Shown here: positions 5,992 through 7,227 of the stretch, piece after piece
Numbering within the stretch: the stretch's first letter is position 1
How the letters are laid out: each line of letters begins with the position of its first letter
Assembly (NCBI GenBank): GCA_015067385.1
Contig: SVMP01000109.1
Coordinates: 1-7,227, forward strand
Reading direction: 5' to 3'
Source of the DNA: Oscillospiraceae bacterium
GTDB taxonomy: Bacteria > Bacillota > Clostridia > Oscillospirales > UBA644
Length of the DNA stretch: 7,227 bases
The notes under the pieces: model-generated
The model's database searches: none
Seen by the model: only the letters and a program-made list of their open reading frames with translations
What the model was told of the DNA's origin: nothing
Translations under genes and position numbers: made by a program

Positions 5992-6777
5992 ATGTTCAGC
6001 TTTGACGTTGAAAAGTATTTAAACCGTATCGGAGTCAGTGAATCGGTAGCTGATCTGCCTATAAACGGTGAAACATTGTGTCTTCTTCAAAAAGCACATC
6101 TTTATTCTGTGCCTTTTGAAAATTTCGATATAATTGACGGCGTTCCTCTTGATCTTAGAACAGAGGCTTTATATAATAAAATAGTAGAAAGAGAACGAGG
6201 CGGTATTTTTACGGAGCTTAACGGCTTGTTCGGGGATCTTCTTCGTGCTCTCGGATTCGGAGTTAACGAATATCTTGCGCGAATTCTTTATACGGAAGAG
6301 GGCTCTCCGTTAAAACAGCACAGAGTTCTTGAGGTTCAGGCAAGAGACGGCAATTATATATGTGATGTCGGAATCGGAACGGAAAGTCCGAGAATTGCCC
6401 TGAAAAAAGAAGAGGGACTTATTCAGTCCGACGGATTTTGTGAATACAGGATCGAAAACGAACCCTTTTTAGGTTGGGTCCTCTGGCAGCGTAAAAAAAT
6501 GTCGGAATGGAAAAAGATCTATTCTTTTACAGATGAGATACAGCTTTCCGTCGATTTTTTATCCCCGACTTTCTATCTTGAAAAATCACCGGGATCCGCC
6601 CTCAATAAGCAGCTCTCCGCAATAATTCGTACAAAAGACGGTCTGATCGTTCTTGAAGACGATGTTTTTAAGGTACATTCTTTAAACCATGAGATAAGAA
6701 TGTTCCGTGCTGAAAACAAAGAAGACCTTAAATCAAAAATTAAAGAATATTTCGGTATAGACAGAAGGTTAACTTAA
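5992..6777 (+). CDS. Arylamine N-acetyltransferase-like protein lacking the catalytic Cys
   Basis: The 261-residue length is typical for the NAT family, which moves acetyl groups from acetyl-CoA to arylamines or related amines through a Cys-His-Asp triad. Family marks are LYSVPFENFDI (37-47), RERGGIFTELNGLFGDLL (67-84), QHRVLEV (109-115) and YICDVGIG (122-129). His110 and Asp125 sit 15 residues apart, as in known NATs. The Cys of the usual RGG-x-C-x-ELN motif is Phe73 (codon TTT at 6208-6210); a single base change from TGT would explain it. Thr74 beside it is a weak candidate nucleophile. Otherwise the frame is clean with no premature stop. The protein is probably inactive as a classical NAT, or has another role such as ligand binding; a sequencing error is possible. 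The ATG at 5992 is preferred over GTG at 5980, which overlaps AGGAG (5976-5980). The stop is 1 nt before the next start. Confidence 0.85.
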   Translation: MFSFDVEKYLNRIGVSESVADLPINGETLCLLQKAHLYSVPFENFDIIDGVPLDLRTEALYNKIVERERGGIFTELNGLFGDLLRALGFGVNEYLARILYTEEGSPLKQHRVLEVQARDGNYICDVGIGTESPRIALKKEEGLIQSDGFCEYRIENEPFLGWVLWQRKKMSEWKKIYSFTDEIQLSVDFLSPTFYLEKSPGSALNKQLSAIIRTKDGLIVLEDDVFKVHSLNHEIRMFRAENKEDLKSKIKEYFGIDRRLT

Positions 6778-6778
6778 A

Positions 6779-7227
6779 ATGTACAATGGTATAATCAATC
6801 AATACAGACAGTATTTGAATATAGAAGACGAGTCAAAGATCGTCACCATGAACGAAGGAAGAACGCTCTTCCACAAACTCAGAAATCTTCCCAAGGCTCT
6901 CGGTCTTACAAATGCTGATATCTACATAAAATTTGAAGGTCTTAATCCCACCGGTTCTTTCAAGGACCGTGGTATGACGATGGCTGTTACAAAAGCAAAC
7001 GAACAGGGTTCCGGTGCCGTTATCTGCGCTTCCACCGGCAACACTTCCGCTTCTGCTGCAGCATATGCCGCTGTCGCCGGTATGAAAGCCTTTGTTCTTA
7101 TCCCCGACCGTAAGATCGCTCTCGGTAAGCTTGCCCAGGCTATTATTTACGGCGCAAAAGTTATCGCTATCGACGGTAACTTTGACGATGCTCTCAATAT
7201 GGTAATCCAGCTTTCAAAGACCGAGCC
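6779..7227 (+). CDS. thrC: Threonine synthase, N-terminal part (partial)
   Basis: The first 149 residues of a PLP-dependent threonine synthase are seen, cut by the right edge. The enzyme turns O-phosphohomoserine into threonine and phosphate, the last step of threonine biosynthesis, in the cytoplasm. Marks are KFEGLNPTGSFKDRGMTMAV (51-70) with the PLP lysine Lys62, CASTGNTSASAAAYAA (83-98), and the IALGKLAQAIIYGAKVIAIDGNFDDAL run (113-139). These are strongly characteristic of the Gram-positive type. The early HEGNTPL-type segment found in B. subtilis ThrC reads NEGRTLF here (25-31). The start lies 1 nt after the acetyltransferase-like stop, and AGAAGG (6763-6768) within that gene serves as its binding site with 10-nt spacing, so translation is probably coupled. 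No thrA/hom or thrB is visible nearby. Confidence 0.9.
   Translation, partial: MYNGIINQYRQYLNIEDESKIVTMNEGRTLFHKLRNLPKALGLTNADIYIKFEGLNPTGSFKDRGMTMAVTKANEQGSGAVICASTGNTSASAAAYAAVAGMKAFVLIPDRKIALGKLAQAIIYGAKVIAIDGNFDDALNMVIQLSKTE

Overview
The window looks like a chromosomal segment from a Firmicutes bacterium, probably an anaerobic Clostridia lineage. This is an inference from AGGAG-type ribosome binding sites, sigma-A promoters with 17-bp spacers, moderate-to-low GC, a URO-D/methyltransferase-family protein, a half-size ABC exporter with a Gly/Pro-rich N-terminus, and a Gram-positive-style threonine synthase. No species can be named. There are no RNA genes, insertion sequences, CRISPR arrays or attachment sites that I can see. 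The longest non-coding stretch is about 210 bases.

Layout. Positions 1-956 (minus) hold the N-terminal 318 residues of a uroporphyrinogen-decarboxylase-like protein, cut by the left edge. A divergent intergenic region (957-1167) carries one good sigma-A promoter for each direction. On the plus strand, 1168-3159 encodes a complete ABC exporter half-transporter. Then come two tandem paralogous lipoproteins with an alpha/beta-hydrolase esterase domain (3251-4573 and 4592-5902), only 18 nt apart. A perfect-consensus extended -10 promoter (5921-5949) follows, then an arylamine N-acetyltransferase-like protein (5992-6777). After 1 nt comes the N-terminal part of threonine synthase (6779 to the right edge).

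How the genes may work together. The exporter and two lipoproteins are co-directional and probably form one transcription unit: a membrane exporter plus two surface-anchored hydrolases, possibly acting on an ester-containing envelope or extracellular substrate (inference). The acetyltransferase-like gene and thrC form a second unit with tight spacing.

The most unusual observation is that the acetyltransferase-like protein keeps the family His and Asp but has Phe where the catalytic Cys should be, by what could be a single TGT-to-TTT change. The second point of interest is the tandem hydrolase pair: the catalytic core is about 83% identical, and the first copy has a changed translation leader with a small hairpin between the Shine-Dalgarno sequence and the ATG.
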